A DNA stretch of 5,948 nt, from NCBI GenBank assembly GCA_026708165.1, contig JAPOVO010000271.1:1-5948 (forward strand), written 5' to 3'. The stretch comes from Chloroflexota bacterium (GTDB lineage: Bacteria; Chloroflexota; UBA11872; VXNJ01). The notes beneath the pieces are model-generated. The model made no database searches, had not been told where the DNA came from, and saw only the letters and a list, made by a program, of their open reading frames with translations. The position numbers and the translations under genes are program-made. The first letter of the stretch is position 1; every line of letters begins with the position of its first letter. This document shows, piece after piece, positions 1 to 5,948 of this stretch.

Positions 1-1464
1 ATAATTAACAGCAATCCCGAGACCGTCAGCACCGACTTCGACACCTCCAGCCGCCTCTACTTCGAGGCGCTCGACGAGGAGAGCGTCGCCGACATCATCG
101 AGAACGAGACCAACGGCCGCGCGCCGCAGGTAGTCGTCCAGTTCGGCGGCCAGACGGCCATCAATCTGGCCTCGCCCCTCTACAACCTCGGCGCGGTCAT
201 CGCCGGCAGCGACTTCAGCTCCATAGACATGACCGAGGACCGGGAGAAGTTCGACGCGCTGCTGGAACGGCTGGGCATCCTGCGTCCCCCCGGCGCCACC
301 GTGCGAAGGATCGAGGACGCGCTGGAGGTGGCGGACCGGCTCGGATTCCCGGTGCTGGCCCGCCCCTCCTACGTGCTCGGTGGCCGGGCGATGGAGATCG
401 CGACCGACCGCGAGAGCCTGGAACGCTACGTGACGCGGGTCACCCAGCCCTCTCCGCGGCATCCCGTGCTGATCGACAAATACCTCGACGGCAAGGAGGT
501 CGAGGTCGACGCCATCTCGGACGGCTCCGAAGCGCTGATTCCGGGGATCATGGAGCACATCGAGCGCGCGGGCGTTCACTCCGGCGACAGCATGGCGGTC
601 TATCCGGCCATGGACATCAGCGACTCCGCCCGGCAGAAGATCATCGAGCACACGCAGAACATCTGCCGCGCCATCGACGCTCGCGGACTCGTCAACATCC
701 AGTACGTAATCTGGCGCGACGAGGTCTACGTTATCGAGGTAAATCCCCGCGCAAGCCGCACCGTCCCCTTCCTCAGCAAGGTGACTGGCGTACCGATGGT
801 GCGGCTAGCCACCAACGTGATGCTCGGCAAGACGCTCCGCGATCTCGGCTACGAGGGCGGACTGTTTCCAAGCCCCGACCTCGTCGCGATAAAGGCCCCG
901 GTCTTCTCGATGTCCAAGCTGTCGGGAGTCGATACGTTTCTCGGCCCTGAGATGAAGTCGACCGGCGAGGTCATGGGCATAGACGTCGATTTCGCCCCCG
1001 CGCTGTTCAAGGCCATGGCCGCCGCCGGACTCGCACTCGCCAGCCAAGGCTCCGTCCTGCTTTCCATCGCCGACCGCGATAAACCGGACTGCGGCGAAAT
1101 GGCCGCGACGTTCTCAAAGTTGGGTTACTCGCTGCTCGCCACCGAGGGCACCGCCCGCTACCTCCGGGAATTGGGAATGGACGTGCAGACCGTTAGCAAG
1201 ATCAGGACCGGCAAGCCCTCCGTGATCGACGCCATTCGCGGCGGTTCGACCGCGCTCGTGGTGAACACCCTCACCGGCGAGCGGGACATCCTGCAAGACG
1301 GCTTCCACATGCGCCGCGCCGCCGCCGAGGCGCATGTCCCGTGCCTCACTTCCATCGACACCGCCCGCGCTCTGGCGAGCGCGCTCGCCAACGGCCGGCA
1401 GGGTTATCGAGTGCTGCCGCTCGCCGACTACACAAGCTCAGCCCGCGCGGCCAACGGCGGCTGA
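1..1464 (+). CDS. carB: Carbamoyl-phosphate synthase large subunit, C-terminal part (5' end outside window)
   Basis: CarB makes carbamoyl phosphate from bicarbonate, ATP and glutamine-derived ammonia in the cytosol, feeding pyrimidine and arginine synthesis; it pairs with CarA. The frame is open from base 1 (reading IINSNPETVSTDFDTS) to TGA at 1462-1464, giving 487 residues. By alignment from memory with E. coli CarB, codon 1 falls near residue 596, so about 595 residues are missing to the left. The ATG at 229 is internal, because conserved CarB sequence continues upstream of it. Visible parts are the pre-ATP-grasp segment (VVVQFGGQT, codons ~44-52), the second ATP-grasp domain with RPSYVLGGRAMEI (codons 121-133), and Q234, E246 and N248, whose spacing matches E. 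coli Q829/E841/N843. GPEMKSTGEVMG precedes a C-terminal MGS-like allosteric domain (from ~codon 351). There are no frameshifts or lost catalytic residues. The stop overlaps the start of pyrK. Confidence 0.98.
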   Translation: MINSNPETVSTDFDTSSRLYFEALDEESVADIIENETNGRAPQVVVQFGGQTAINLASPLYNLGAVIAGSDFSSIDMTEDREKFDALLERLGILRPPGATVRRIEDALEVADRLGFPVLARPSYVLGGRAMEIATDRESLERYVTRVTQPSPRHPVLIDKYLDGKEVEVDAISDGSEALIPGIMEHIERAGVHSGDSMAVYPAMDISDSARQKIIEHTQNICRAIDARGLVNIQYVIWRDEVYVIEVNPRASRTVPFLSKVTGVPMVRLATNVMLGKTLRDLGYEGGLFPSPDLVAIKAPVFSMSKLSGVDTFLGPEMKSTGEVMGIDVDFAPALFKAMAAAGLALASQGSVLLSIADRDKPDCGEMAATFSKLGYSLLATEGTARYLRELGMDVQTVSKIRTGKPSVIDAIRGGSTALVVNTLTGERDILQDGFHMRRAAAEAHVPCLTSIDTARALASALANGRQGYRVLPLADYTSSARAANGG

Positions 1465-2267
1465 TGCCCGTCCTTGCGCCCGCTCGCGTAACGAGCAACG
1501 CGCAAATCTCGGACATCCTCTACTGGATCACCTTCCAGTCGCCGGAGATAGTCGCGTCATCGCGCCCCGGCCAGTTCGTGCACATGATCAACTCGGACTC
1601 GCAAGACCCGCTCCTGCGGCGTCCCTACAGCCTCTCGGCCATCGACCAAGAGTCGGCGCGCGCGTCGATCCTTTACCATGCGGTCGGTCGCGGCTCGGAG
1701 TGGCTTGCGGGGCGCCGGCCGGGCGATCTCATCGACTCGCTCGGACCGCTGGGCAGCACTTTCGAGTTCGCCCCGGGCTCCCAGCGCGTCCTGATGGTCG
1801 GCGGGGGCATCGGCATGGGACCGCTGATCGCGCTCGCCGGCGACGCCGAAACAGCGGGCATCGAGTGCGTTCTGTTGAACGGCGCCAGGAGCGCCGAGGG
1901 ACTCGTCCCGCCGGAGTTCATTCCCGTCTCGACGGAGTTCCACGCCGCCACCGACGACGGCAGCTTCGGCGCGAAGGGCAGCGTCGTCGATCTGGTCGAG
2001 CGCTGGTTCGGCTGGTGCGATCAGGTCTTCGCTTGCGGACCCAACCCCATGCTGCGCGCGCTCGAAGTTAGCGTCAAACGCCTCAGCCCCGTCCACTCCT
2101 CCGCGCGCAAGCCCGTCCAGATGGCCCTCGAAGCCCGCATGGCCTGCGGCGTGGGCGTCTGCTATAGCTGCGTGCACCCGACCCGCCGCGGACCGAAACG
2201 CGTATGCACCGAGGGTCCCGTGTTCGACATGCGCGAGTTGCTATGGGACTGGGAATCCGGCATCTGA
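1464..2267 (+). CDS. pyrK: Dihydroorotate dehydrogenase B electron-transfer subunit (PyrK)
   Basis: PyrK is the FAD/[2Fe-2S] subunit of class 1B dihydroorotate dehydrogenase. It passes electrons from the PyrD flavin to NAD+ during oxidation of dihydroorotate to orotate in the cytosol. The 267-residue product has the ferredoxin-reductase-like order: an FAD-binding barrel with RPYS (53-56), a nucleotide-binding motif GGGIGMGP (113-120), CGPNPML (191-197), and a C-terminal cluster site C228-x4-C233-x2-C236-x11-C248, the PyrK cysteine pattern. Its length is typical of the family. The ATG at 1464 is chosen because it overlaps the carB stop (TGATG), which suggests translational coupling, and because the product then begins at the barrel. 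The frame stays open upstream to 1341, but that stretch lies inside carB and resembles no PyrK. Other ferredoxin reductases share this fold, but carB adjacency and the cysteine motif favour PyrK. The partner PyrD gene is not seen. Confidence 0.93.
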   Translation: MPVLAPARVTSNAQISDILYWITFQSPEIVASSRPGQFVHMINSDSQDPLLRRPYSLSAIDQESARASILYHAVGRGSEWLAGRRPGDLIDSLGPLGSTFEFAPGSQRVLMVGGGIGMGPLIALAGDAETAGIECVLLNGARSAEGLVPPEFIPVSTEFHAATDDGSFGAKGSVVDLVERWFGWCDQVFACGPNPMLRALEVSVKRLSPVHSSARKPVQMALEARMACGVGVCYSCVHPTRRGPKRVCTEGPVFDMRELLWDWESGI

Positions 2268-2301
2268 GCGGTCCGGACCGGTCGCGGGGCGGGGTGGCTC
2301 G

Positions 2302-3201
2302 ATGAAGTCCGACGAGGCCCGGGGATTCGCCCTCATCGGCTCTGGAGCGGTCCTTCTCGGGACCGCCTCCATACTTGTGCGCATAGCCTTTCCGATATCG
2401 GCGCTGGAAGTCGCGTTCGGACGTCTCGCCGTCGCCGCTGTCTTCGTCGCCGCGATAGCCTTCTTCCGGTCGGAGCTGCGGGGCTGGCTCGGCGACGCCC
2501 GTCCCTATTCGCTCTTCGGGGCGATCATGGCGCTCCACTTCATCACCTTCGTCGGCTCGCTGGCGCTGACCTCCATCGCCCACTCGCTCTCCATCGTCTA
2601 TCTCGCTCCCGCCATCATCGCGATAGCCTCCGTCCGCGTGCTCGGCGAGCGGCTCCGGCCTCTACAGATAGCCGGGATCGTCCTCTCCATCATCGGCATA
2701 GCCGTGCTCACCGGATTCGAGCGTACGCTCACGCTGCGGATGCTCGCCGGCGACGTACTGGCGTTCGCCTCGGCGGTGTTCTTCGCCGCCTATTCGATCA
2801 TCGGCCGCATTCGCCGCGCGTCGATGCCTGTTTTCGCGTACACGTCGCGCGTCTACGTTTGGGCCGCCATCTGGGCCTTGCCGTTCGCCCTCTACGGCGC
2901 TTTCTCGGACTTCGACCCAAGCGACTACACGTGGACTCGAGTGGGGGCCATCGCGCTCAGCGGCCTGCTTCCCATCGGGATCGGACGCACCCTCTACAAC
3001 GCCTCGATGCGCTACATATCCGCGACAAAGACCAACCTCGTCGCCACCCAGGAGATCACCGGCGGCGTGATACTGGCCGCCATCCTGCTCGCCGAAATCC
3101 CCAGCGCCACCTCGATCATCGGCGCCGTCATCAACCTCGCGGGCATATTCCTGGTAATCCTCGGCGGCCGCCCCCTCCGCCGCCCATCCCGCCGCCGCTA
3201 G
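2302..3201 (+). CDS. DMT-superfamily (EamA) transporter
   Basis: This is an inner-membrane permease of the drug/metabolite transporter superfamily, which moves small metabolites or drugs; the substrate cannot be told from sequence. The 299 residues contain about ten hydrophobic segments (roughly 9-29, 36-55, 68-86, 92-113, 122-138, 147-167, 178-199, 213-232, 243-263, 269-287), forming two EamA repeats. The first repeat ends with the typical LGER motif (114-117) before helix 5. In the second, the corresponding place holds an LLAEIP segment (262-267). The tail is arginine-rich (RRPSRRR), consistent with a cytoplasmic C-terminus. The ATG at 2302 follows a G-rich stretch (GGGGCGGGG, 2286-2294) that may serve as a weak ribosome-binding site. 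The gene lies 34 bp after pyrK on the same strand, so co-transcription is likely, though no role in pyrimidine metabolism is shown. ATA isoleucine codons are frequent. Confidence 0.93.
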   Translation: MKSDEARGFALIGSGAVLLGTASILVRIAFPISALEVAFGRLAVAAVFVAAIAFFRSELRGWLGDARPYSLFGAIMALHFITFVGSLALTSIAHSLSIVYLAPAIIAIASVRVLGERLRPLQIAGIVLSIIGIAVLTGFERTLTLRMLAGDVLAFASAVFFAAYSIIGRIRRASMPVFAYTSRVYVWAAIWALPFALYGAFSDFDPSDYTWTRVGAIALSGLLPIGIGRTLYNASMRYISATKTNLVATQEITGGVILAAILLAEIPSATSIIGAVINLAGIFLVILGGRPLRRPSRRR

Positions 3202-3273
3202 CTTGGAGAACGATGATTAACTCTTTTCCAAATAACGTCGATCAAATATCTGACATCTGCAATTCCCACGTCA

Positions 3274-3325
3274 CTCTCGTCACTTCAGGCCCCCTTTCGT
3301 CATTCCGGCGAAAGCCGGAATCCAG
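3274..3325 (+). repeat. REP-like palindromic repeat, left copy, with extended upstream arm
   Basis: The core 3298-3325 starts CGTC and ends CCAG around a perfect 8-bp hairpin: ATTCCGGC (3302-3309), GAAA loop (3310-3313), GCCGGAAT (3314-3321). Bases 3274-3297 (CTCTCGTCAC, then a GGCCCC tract) are also partly repeated at 5861-5884. From general knowledge, this palindrome type is a widespread dispersed repeat whose translation (RRKPESR) turns up in many spurious protein predictions. No T-run follows on either strand, so it is not a standard terminator, although its place between convergent genes could still matter. Confidence 0.85.
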
Positions 3326-3330
3326 AGGAG
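3324..3330 (+). promoter_or_regulatory. Shine-Dalgarno remnant of the GIY-YIG pseudogene
   Basis: AGAGGAG lies six bases before the ATC codon at 3337. This is good Shine-Dalgarno spacing, and it implies that 3337 was once an ATG. The motif overlaps the last two bases of the palindromic repeat (CCAG), so the repeat edge and the gene's translation signal are fused. Confidence 0.5.
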
Positions 3331-3336
3331 TGAATC

Positions 3337-3624
3337 ATCAACCAACCGTCCGTCTACATAATGGCCAGCAGGCGAAACGGCACGTTGTACATTGGCGTGA
3401 CCTCAAACATCGCTGAACGGGTCCGGCAGCACAAGGACGGCGCGGCAGATGGGTTTACGCGACGGTGCGGTGTGCACACACTTGTCTGATACGAAGGTCA
3501 CCAGACGATGGAAGAGGCAATTGCACGAGAGAAGGCGTTAAAGGACTGGAAACGGCGGTGGAAGCTCGCGTTGATCGAAAGCGTCAATCCGGCGTGGCGT
3601 GACTTGTCATGCGAGTTGTTATGA
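3337..3624 (+). pseudogene. GIY-YIG endonuclease family protein, broken (lost start, in-frame TGA)
   Basis: Read from 3337, the frame encodes a 95-codon single-domain GIY-YIG protein of the small UvrC-N-terminal-like/YhbQ-like type. The first motif is VYIM (codons 6-9), followed by the nuclease YIG (18-20) and SNIAERVRQHKDG (23-35) with the expected active-site Arg28 and His32. After the break come EEAIAREKALKDWKRRWK (59-76), including the probable metal-binding Glu65, and the family's NPAWRDL ending. The domain covers the full usual length. Two lesions are visible. TGA at 3487-3489 (codon 51) sits where the family has an aromatic residue (LV-x-YE), consistent with TGG to TGA. There is also no ATG, GTG or TTG between the upstream in-frame TGA (3331-3333) and the VYI motif; ATC at 3337 looks like a mutated ATG. 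The first later ATG (3361) would lose the first motif. Everything else remains in frame, so decay looks recent. Recoding of TGA is unlikely, since carB and pyrK end with TGA. Confidence 0.85.
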
Positions 3625-3626
3625 GT

Positions 3627-3655
3627 CTGGATGCCGGATCAAGTCCGGCATGACG
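3627..3655 (-). repeat. REP-like palindromic repeat, right copy, inverted
   Basis: The palindrome ATGCCGGA (3631-3638), TCAAG loop, TCCGGCAT (3644-3651) is a perfect 8-bp stem flanked by CTGG and GACG. Its reverse complement matches the left copy at both edges (CGTCAT...CCAG) but differs in the loop. It starts two bases after the pseudogene's stop codon. It also lies about 60 bases beyond the stop of the - strand histidine kinase gene. It lacks the T-run of an intrinsic terminator. Confidence 0.85.
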
Positions 3656-3675
3656 GGAGACCGTCCCCCTTCTTC

Positions 3676-3696
3676 CGCCGCTAACCCGGCGTGACG
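3676..3696 (-). repeat. Possible degenerate further copy of the palindromic repeat
   Basis: CGCCG (3676-3680), CTAACC loop, CGGCG (3687-3691) forms a 5-bp hairpin followed by TGACG (3692-3696), the same tail that follows the palindrome at 3644-3651. It sits 41 bases further right in the same orientation and 21 bases from the kinase stop codon. The match is short and could be chance. A weak transcript-end structure for the kinase gene is another reading, but no U-tract follows. Confidence 0.25.
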
Positions 3697-3716
3697 GTTT
3701 CCGGACGCTTCCCCAC

Positions 3717-5759
3717 CTACGGCGTAAATGCCACCGTCGCTATCGTGCCGGAATCGGACCGGATATCGAACGCCCCGGCCATGTCTCTCGTAACAAGCTG
3801 CTGGATTATCTCCAGCCCGAGCCCGGCGTCGCGGTTTAAATCGAAGCCCTCCGGCAGACCGGGGCCGTTGTCGCGCACGGTCACCCTGACACGGCCGCCT
3901 TCCCGCCCGATGTCGATCTCTATCGAACCGCCCTTGCGACCGGCGAACGCGTGAATGATCGCGTTCCAGATCAGCTCGTTCACCACCAGCGCGATGACCA
4001 TCGCCTTGTCGGCTTCGATCTCGACCCGGTCGCCGGCGACTTCCAATGACACGTTCTCGCCCGCCGCGACCATGTCCGACCTGACCATGTCCATGATCGC
4101 CTGAACGATCTCGACGATGGTTGTCACGTTCAGCTTGCGGCCCGACAGCAGGTCATGCACCGCGACCATGCCCGCGATCCGCCCGGCGCTCAGGTTTAGC
4201 AGTTCCGCGGCTTCGGTCGAGTTGGTGTGCCTGGCCTGCAGGGAGAGCAGCGACGCGACCGTCTGAAGGTTGTTCTTCACTCGGTGATGTAGCTCGCGTA
4301 GCAGCAGGCTGTTTCGCTCGAATCCGTCCCGGGTCTCCTGGTACAGGCGCGAATTCTCCATCGCTATCGCGGCCTGATCGGCGAACGCCTGCACCAGCCT
4401 CACCGCGTCGGGCGGGAACTCGTGGAAGTCATTTGTGTACAGGCTGATCCCGCCCAGCGCCTTGCCGCGAACGATCAGCGGCACGCACAGCATCGACCGG
4501 TACCCTTCCTGATGGATCAGCTCTTTGGAGACCGCCAGCCGGGGGTCCTCCAGCGCGTTGGTGACGATGATCGGCTCCCGGGTCTCGAACACGGTTCCCA
4601 TGACGCCTTCGCCGATCCCGAGAGTCAGCTCTCGATAGGGATCGGAGAGTTGATGTGCGGCGACGATGGAAAGACGCTCGGTCTCCTCTCCCAGCTCGAA
4701 GATCGCCGCCTTGTCGGCGTCCACGATTGCCGCCGCGCGCTGCACTATGGCGTCCAGCACCTTGCGGTAGTCGAGACTCGAGGTAATCGTCTGCCCGGTG
4801 CGCTGCAACGTCGTCAGTTCGTCGATGCGCCGGTGCAGCTCCGCGTCCGTCTGCTCGTAGATGCGGGCGTTCCATATCGCCATCGCAAGCTGCCCGGCCG
4901 CCGTCTCCACGAACTCGATTTCGCCCGACGTGAAGTCCCGGAATTCGCGGCTGTGCATGCTCAACACGCCCAGCAGCCGGTTTACCGTAAACAGGACTAT
5001 CGGCACCACCAGCATGCTTCGATACTTCTCTTCGTGAAGATCCGGTATGAAGTGGAACCTGGGATCGTTCCAAGCGTCGCGGACCGCTATCGGCTTGCCC
5101 AGTTCGGCGGCCATTCCGGTTATCCCCTCGCCGATGGCCAGCGATGCCTTGTCCACAAGCTCCGGGTTCATCCCGTAGGTCGCGTGCAGGACCAGCTGGT
5201 CGGTCTGCTCATCGAGTATGAACACGGAGCATTCGTCCACCTGCATAACGTCCGTAATCGCCTGTGCCGTTAGCTGCGTGGTCTCTTTGAGGTCGAGCGA
5301 AGAGTTGGCGGCGGAGTTGATTTTCTTGATGGCGTCGAGGCTGGCCTCGACGTTGCTCCTTGACTGGTCGTCGCCGTTCAAGACGGGCTGATCGGGGCCG
5401 CTCCAGGCTTCGGATATCGCCCCAAGCACGATCTTTGTCAGCCTCTCGTGCCGGCCTGTGAGCCCGTCCCCTGCATTTGCCGCGCCGTCGACCGCGAATG
5501 CTTCGCCGAGACCGGCGTTCAATGCGGCGCAGGCGTTCGACAGGATCGCGCTCAATTGCGCTCCGGTCCCCGCCCGCTCCTTCGCCGCGAGCCTGAGCTG
5601 GGCGATAAAGCCGGGGTCGTCGGCCTGATCGAGTGCTACGGCGAGCAACTCCGCCGGAGCCTTGCCCGCGCCGTCGGCGCCCCCTCCCGTCAGCCAGGCG
5701 CAGATTTGCGGATAGCTATCCCGTATCGCTTCGACGGAGACGCTGGCGCTTGAAGTCAT
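3717..5759 (-). CDS. Soluble sensor histidine kinase, GAF-GAF-HisKA_2-HATPase
   Basis: This 680-residue two-component kinase would sense a ligand through its GAF domains, autophosphorylate a histidine and pass the phosphate to an unidentified response regulator. No membrane segment is seen, so it should be cytosolic. Residues 1-~135 are a mostly helical region I cannot assign. GAF1 spans ~153-298 and GAF2 ~330-468. They look like a duplication: IGEGITG (210-216) parallels IGEGVMG (382-388), and YRSMLVVP (246-253) parallels YRSMLCVP (420-427). The HisKA_2 box is RELHHRVKNNLQ (488-499), with His491 the probable phosphoacceptor. The HATPase has an N box (NELIWNAIIHAF, 594-605), a G1 box (DNGPGLP, 630-636) and a G2 box (AGLGLE, 645-650), all intact. 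The ATG (complement of 5757-5759) is the only usual start before an upstream in-frame TAG (complement of 5823-5825). There is no clear Shine-Dalgarno. The gene converges on the pyrimidine operon. Confidence 0.95.
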   Translation of the reverse strand: MTSSASVSVEAIRDSYPQICAWLTGGGADGAGKAPAELLAVALDQADDPGFIAQLRLAAKERAGTGAQLSAILSNACAALNAGLGEAFAVDGAANAGDGLTGRHERLTKIVLGAISEAWSGPDQPVLNGDDQSRSNVEASLDAIKKINSAANSSLDLKETTQLTAQAITDVMQVDECSVFILDEQTDQLVLHATYGMNPELVDKASLAIGEGITGMAAELGKPIAVRDAWNDPRFHFIPDLHEEKYRSMLVVPIVLFTVNRLLGVLSMHSREFRDFTSGEIEFVETAAGQLAMAIWNARIYEQTDAELHRRIDELTTLQRTGQTITSSLDYRKVLDAIVQRAAAIVDADKAAIFELGEETERLSIVAAHQLSDPYRELTLGIGEGVMGTVFETREPIIVTNALEDPRLAVSKELIHQEGYRSMLCVPLIVRGKALGGISLYTNDFHEFPPDAVRLVQAFADQAAIAMENSRLYQETRDGFERNSLLLRELHHRVKNNLQTVASLLSLQARHTNSTEAAELLNLSAGRIAGMVAVHDLLSGRKLNVTTIVEIVQAIMDMVRSDMVAAGENVSLEVAGDRVEIEADKAMVIALVVNELIWNAIIHAFAGRKGGSIEIDIGREGGRVRVTVRDNGPGLPEGFDLNRDAGLGLEIIQQLVTRDMAGAFDIRSDSGTIATVAFTP

Positions 5760-5860
5760 TAAGAAGGCTTTTGGCTGTGGCTTCCCGAGCCCGTGAATCA
5801 GGCTGGTCGCGGTGACGTGACCCTATCGAAAAGACTACACCACCACGCGGCCTGAGACTC

Positions 5861-5913
5861 CTCTCGTCACTCTGGCCCCATTACCGTCCTTCCGGACCTG
5901 ATCCCGAATCCAG
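5861..5913 (+). repeat. Degenerate extended copy of the palindromic repeat
   Basis: TTCCGGA (5890-5896), CCTGA loop, TCCCGAA (5902-5908) is a seven-pair stem with one mismatch, preceded by CCGTCC and followed by TCCAGA as in the left copy at 3298-3325. The match extends further left: CTCTCGTCAC occurs at both 5861-5870 and 3274-3283, and a GGCCCC tract follows in each. Over the first 35 positions, ungapped, about 26 bases agree by eye. It lies upstream of the kinase gene, in the same orientation as the left copy. No nuclease gene is seen beside it before the window ends. Confidence 0.6.
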
Positions 5914-5948
5914 AAGCCCAGCGACCGGCCCGGCTGGCCACCTGGATC

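Larger units (their letters stand above)
3298..3655 (+). mobile_element. Possible tiny mobile cassette: GIY-YIG pseudogene between inverted palindromic repeats
   Basis: This is a 358-bp unit with the 28-nt palindromic repeat 3298-3325 at one end, its imperfect inverse 3627-3655 at the other, and one decayed GIY-YIG endonuclease gene filling the space. The right repeat begins two bases after the gene's final stop, and the left one runs into its Shine-Dalgarno sequence. The inverted relation is plain: the right repeat read backwards starts CGTCATGCCGG and ends CATCCAG, against CGTCATTCCGG and AATCCAG on the left. Mobility is inferred from this geometry only. No transposase and no convincing target-site duplication are seen, and chance insertion of the gene among existing repeats is an alternative. 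Confidence 0.4.

Noticed and set aside
1334..2071. A 245-codon + strand frame across the carB end and pyrK
   Set aside because: It is a low-complexity, Arg/Pro/Ala-rich product in a shifted frame, while carB and pyrK explain the region fully.
1557..2177. A 206-codon - strand frame opposite pyrK, and a similar one at 2083-2583 opposite pyrK and the transporter
   Set aside because: Both are antisense to genes with recognisable motifs. Their products resemble no family and have out-of-frame composition.
3213..3416. A 67-codon + strand reading frame starting at an ATG with a GGAG four bases upstream
   Set aside because: Its middle is a translation of the palindromic repeat (FRRKPESR), and its second half runs out of frame through the GIY-YIG sequence. 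The protein matches nothing I know. The Shine-Dalgarno-like site is probably chance.
3298..3655. Palindromes as intrinsic terminators or as a CRISPR array
   Set aside because: No T-run follows either stem on either strand. There are only two or three copies with irregular spacing and a gene between them, so this is not a CRISPR array.
3290..3671. CCCCCTT at 3290-3296 and 3665-3671 as a target-site duplication around the palindrome-flanked unit
   Set aside because: It is short, low in complexity and at unequal distances from the repeats (one base versus nine), so it is not convincing.
3691..3954. An 87-codon + strand frame at the kinase 3' end
   Set aside because: It is antisense to the conserved HATPase G1/G2 region and has no recognisable product.
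4422..5273. A 283-codon open frame on the + strand
   Set aside because: It lies wholly antisense to the kinase GAF domains, which carry clear family motifs. Long antisense frames are common in GC-rich genes.
5760..5860. A promoter for the kinase gene on the - strand
   Set aside because: I see no pair of -35/-10-like boxes with sound spacing, nor a clear ribosome-binding site, so none is called.

Overview
The window is a GC-rich bacterial fragment. It has a pyrimidine-biosynthesis cluster on the + strand, a repeat-rich intergenic patch, and a large convergent sensor histidine kinase gene on the - strand. The carB-pyrK order, with a four-cysteine PyrK, is the arrangement known from Gram-positive-type pyrimidine operons. 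Together with the high GC content, the frequent use of ATA for isoleucine and the soluble GAF-GAF-HisKA_2 kinase, it would suit an environmental Chloroflexota (Dehalococcoidia/SAR202-like) genome. That lineage call is an inference, not a demonstration.

Layout. Bases 1-1464 are the C-terminal ~45% of carB (carbamoyl-phosphate synthase large subunit), cut off by the window edge. Its stop codon overlaps the start of pyrK (1464-2267), the iron-sulfur/flavin electron-transfer subunit of class 1B dihydroorotate dehydrogenase. After 34 bp comes a ten-helix DMT/EamA transporter (2302-3201), sitting where pyrD often lies in related operons. No pyrD is in the window.

Bases 3202-3716 hold no intact gene. 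They contain a broken single-domain GIY-YIG endonuclease gene (3337-3624), with an in-frame TGA and no usable start codon. It is tightly bracketed by two short palindromic repeats in inverted orientation (3298-3325 and 3627-3655). A degenerate, extended copy of the left repeat lies near the right end of the window (5861-5913). The palindrome-nuclease-palindrome unit is the most unusual part of the window and may be the remnant of a very small mobile cassette.

Bases 3717-5759 on the - strand encode a 680-residue soluble histidine kinase: an unassigned helical N-terminus, two tandem GAF domains, a HisKA_2 phosphoacceptor and an HATPase. No response regulator is present. carB and pyrK act in the same pathway and are probably translated together. 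The transporter may be co-transcribed with them, but its substrate is unknown. The kinase converges on this operon and shows no visible functional link to it.
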